DNA of 64,000 nucleotides from Varroa destructor (Eukaryota; Arthropoda; Arachnida; Mesostigmata; Varroidae). The DNA lies in the NCBI RefSeq assembly GCF_002443255.2, contig NW_019211457.1, positions 1,590,727 to 1,654,726 on the forward strand. Reading direction: 5' to 3'. Below, piece after piece: positions 61,680 to 64,000 of the stretch. The number at the start of each line of letters is the position of its first letter. Position 1 is the first letter of the stretch. The position numbers and the translations under genes were made by a program. The notes under the pieces are model-generated. The model ran no database searches and had not been told where the DNA came from. It saw only the letters and a program-made list of their open reading frames with translations.

Positions 61680-62235
61680 TGAATAGGGCTCGTCACATGC
61701 TGGCAATACGCACGACACCGCGCGGCGCCTAAGCGAATACAAATATACGATTCGTAGGTATGCAGGAGAGGGGGCGTCGCGTCGCAAATGCATTTATCGC
61801 TAATTAGACTTAAAATCAGGGGAAAACGAAAAAAGGAAAGCTAGTTACCCCATCTACCCCTCCTCCTGCCCCCGCCCCGACATTTTCATCCGTCTAACAA
61901 CAAGATACAGCAGCGCTGACGATAATGATGCAACTGTCGCGGCAACAACAAGCAATAACAACACGACTGAAATGACGATATGTAACTGTGTGCTGGATTT
62001 GCTTAGCGCTTTGAGAGTGCATTCTATCCTTTACTCCTATTCGAGCTCCCTGCGGATCGAAACAGACAGAAATAGCTTCTCCGGTAGGAGAAGTTTCTGT
62101 ATGACTGGCATTGCCTTAATAAGAATGAATTCAGACTTCGTCGATCTATGAAAGGAAGGTATGCGAATCTGGGCTCCTTGGATGTCTATTTACTGACATA
62201 GGTAACCTTTTAGCAGTGGCGGACGCTACTTCTGA
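61680..62235. other. no gene seen
   Basis: A C-rich segment (61850-61885) and short frames only. Confidence 0.4.
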
Positions 62236-62240
62236 AATTC

Positions 62241-62438
62241 TTATTGCCGGCTAAGCCTGTCTTCCATTTCACCCCACTCCAGCCAAAGGTATCTGTCGTT
62301 GATGTCGTCTCTGTAGAAAACTCGTAAATTGCTGGGGCAGCATTGGTGAGAGCTAAAAGTGCAGTAGAGGGCAGAGAACGAGGGCAAAAGGATGAGCAGT
62401 ATAGTAAACAATGTTAGAGTGCTCGGTCTAACGCGCAT
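62241..62438 (-). CDS. candidate small secreted peptide precursor (65 codons)
   Basis: Not recognised. On the reverse strand an ATG at 62438 opens MRVRPSTLTLFTILLILLPS, followed by FSA. This is a textbook signal peptide: basic n-region with two Arg, hydrophobic core at about residues 8-19, and a Ser-Phe-Ser-Ala end that fits cleavage after residue 23. The mature part, about 42 residues, starts LYCTFSSHQCCPS with three cysteines, then an Arg/Asp-rich middle (YRDDINDRY), and ends RLSRQ before TAA. Three cysteines in one exon suggest that more could lie in a further exon; a donor-like GGG/GTGAAA lies near the end. It does not match any neuropeptide or toxin cysteine pattern I can name. Confidence 0.3.
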   Translation of the reverse strand: MRVRPSTLTLFTILLILLPSFSALYCTFSSHQCCPSNLRVFYRDDINDRYLWLEWGEMEDRLSRQ

Positions 62439-62444
62439 TGCGCT

Positions 62445-63830
62445 TTCTCCGTCGTATCGCCCTGCCTTTAGCCTTTAACTCGGCTGGATTAGTAGGGTTT
62501 GTTCGGCGCGTGCTATGGAAAGCATTGAAAGCAGCAGAGCATCATAAGGAACAGCGGCAACGCAGCTAGCGGCGAGGAGAAAACAGAGTAGAGATGCGGG
62601 TCGCGCTGGGCTTGCACGAACTTCTTTTTTCTTCGGTCTCTGCTACAATTTTCCTTTCCTCACGACTTTGTAGCAAATCTAGACAGCGAACATACACAAA
62701 CATCAAGGCTATCTATTGCTAGCTAGAGCAGTAGAAGAAGAATGGGAACTCTGTACTTCTGCGTTTTTGCGCCCCAACCCTTTGCGCGCGTACTCTATGA
62801 CTTGAGTTACACGCGTGTTTGGCGCAGCGCACGGGGCTGCGCTATGGCGTGCGGGTGAATGGACGGGGGCAATATTTTGGGGCAAAATCTTTCGAAAAGG
62901 AAGGGGTGGAGGAAGGGGCAAATAGTAGATACGTGTGGGAAATAGAAATGCGCGAACGAAACCCGTTCGAAGAAGGTGCACACCGTGCAGTGTCTCCATC
63001 TGCGAGCGCAGTCCATTCTGTCCGCTGCTTCTGCTTGGCTGCAGGGGTATGGCTAGACGAGGAGTCCAAATGGTACGAAAAGAACCTACAAAATTTCTTC
63101 TAGGCCCTCCCATCCGTCCACCGGAGTGCGCTTTGTGAACGTTGGCAGCAGACCATAGTTCTTGTAGTGTTGGTCTTGGCAGTAACAGTGAAACCGAGGG
63201 CTGTAACCTAACGTAAACTTTCCCGGGTGCATAGTTCCCTAGAGAACTGTGCGCTTAATAGAGGCACGGCGAGATATCAGCGTTGCTTTCAATGTTGATA
63301 ACACCTAAAAGAGATGCATGTGTCTCGGACAAGATTAACATCGTTCCCTAGCAACGCTGCTGCTAACACCGACATCATTTGTTGAGCGGGACCACGCGTT
63401 AATAGAATTCGTTAACGCCGAACCCAAACGTATTCGCGCAGCTGCGTCAGAGCTCGCGTCACCATGTAGTATCCTTGTTGTCACAATTTTTTGAAGCAAA
63501 AACTTACGGAAGACCCACTTTTGATGAAGCTATGTTATTAATTAATACCACTAGTTGTTAGTATCGCGTCTCCGTGATGGCAACGTGTTTGCCTTTTTAG
63601 ATTATCAAGAATAGAAGAAATACGGTCTAGGTTCGAAATCTGGCATTAAGACATGAGTCGTTCTACGCTGCTGTGGGCAGTCGTACGAAACAATGCTAGA
63701 CAAGAATAGTAGTCCAACATTTGTTGATAGCGTCTCGTAATGGCGTCGTGATAAGACATTTATCCACTAAGATGCTGCTCTAAAGTGATCTAAATTCTAA
63801 AATAGGAACTAGCCATTTTGATTCTATAGC
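62445..63830. other. no assignable gene; faint repeat near 63.55 and 63.72 kb
   Basis: 62709-63138 is GC-richer and open in several frames on both strands, so no call is made. Two similar segments of about 30 bases (63555-63587 and 63721-63750) share most positions after a small gap and may be an old tandem duplication. Confidence 0.3.
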
Positions 63831-63831
63831 C

Positions 63832-63880
63832 ATTCTACGTACAAGTTAGCTGGCTCAGCCAGCTAACTTGTACGTAGAAT
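63832..63880. repeat. perfect 49-nt palindrome (24-bp arms, 1-nt centre)
   Basis: The left arm starts ATTCTACGTACAAGTTAGCT and the right arm is its exact reverse complement, ending AGCTAACTTGTACGTAGAAT. The arms span 24 bases each, with a single C at 63856 as centre. Pairing stops sharply outside the arms. No ORF overlaps it and no target-site duplication is evident. It could extrude as a cruciform, be a remnant of fused terminal inverted repeats, or be a fold-back artefact of sequencing or assembly. Confidence 0.9.
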
Positions 63881-64000
63881 ACGAAATCCTATGCTTACTA
63901 CTATACAAGGTTATTATAGGATATGTAAACCACATCGAGGATTTTAGTTTGAATCCAATATCTTTTACAGATCGTAATAGACCTTATAGCAAATGGTACA

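Overview
The window reads as nuclear DNA of a multicellular eukaryote. No open frame exceeds about 200 codons, there are no operon-like runs of adjacent genes, and the plausible coding pieces are short and bounded by GT/AG splice signals. Base composition is moderate (roughly 40-45% G+C by eye). CpG is not obviously depleted, and microsatellites and homopolymer tracts are common. An invertebrate such as an arthropod fits best, but this is inference from texture: no protein here could be matched with confidence to a named family, so no gene symbol is given. For 64 kb read in six frames with about 5% stop codons, my rough estimate of the longest chance open frame is 170-190 codons. The longest seen (199 and 186) therefore need no gene to explain them. 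Most of the window is probably intron or intergenic DNA. Layout: 0-4.5 kb is plain, apart from a TATA-like box with a small ORF at 357-674. 4.5-5.1 kb is a strongly AT-rich island with nested inverted repeats. 5.1-8.4 kb holds a TA microsatellite and two G/C homopolymers. 8388-8435 is a striking RNA-type hairpin. 9.3-16.5 kb has scattered forward-strand exon candidates, including one with a membrane anchor at 15.4 kb. 22.5-23.1 kb has a phase-compatible pair of reverse-strand exons. 29.2-29.8 kb has two more reverse-strand exon candidates. 33.9-36.1 kb has the best-supported gene piece: two forward exons joined in phase, a stop codon and a poly(A) signal. 42-62 kb is sparse, with low-confidence ORFs, two reverse-strand signal-peptide starts (48.3 and 62.4 kb) and a G-quadruplex motif at 61.65 kb. 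A perfect 49-nt palindrome lies near the right edge at 63832-63880. No cooperating gene set or pathway can be read from the window. I recognised no rRNA, tRNA, CRISPR array, complete transposon or viral insertion. Exon calls rest on splice-site look, reading-frame openness and codon texture. In several GC-richer places two or three frames on both strands look equally protein-like, so these calls are hypotheses to test with RNA evidence.
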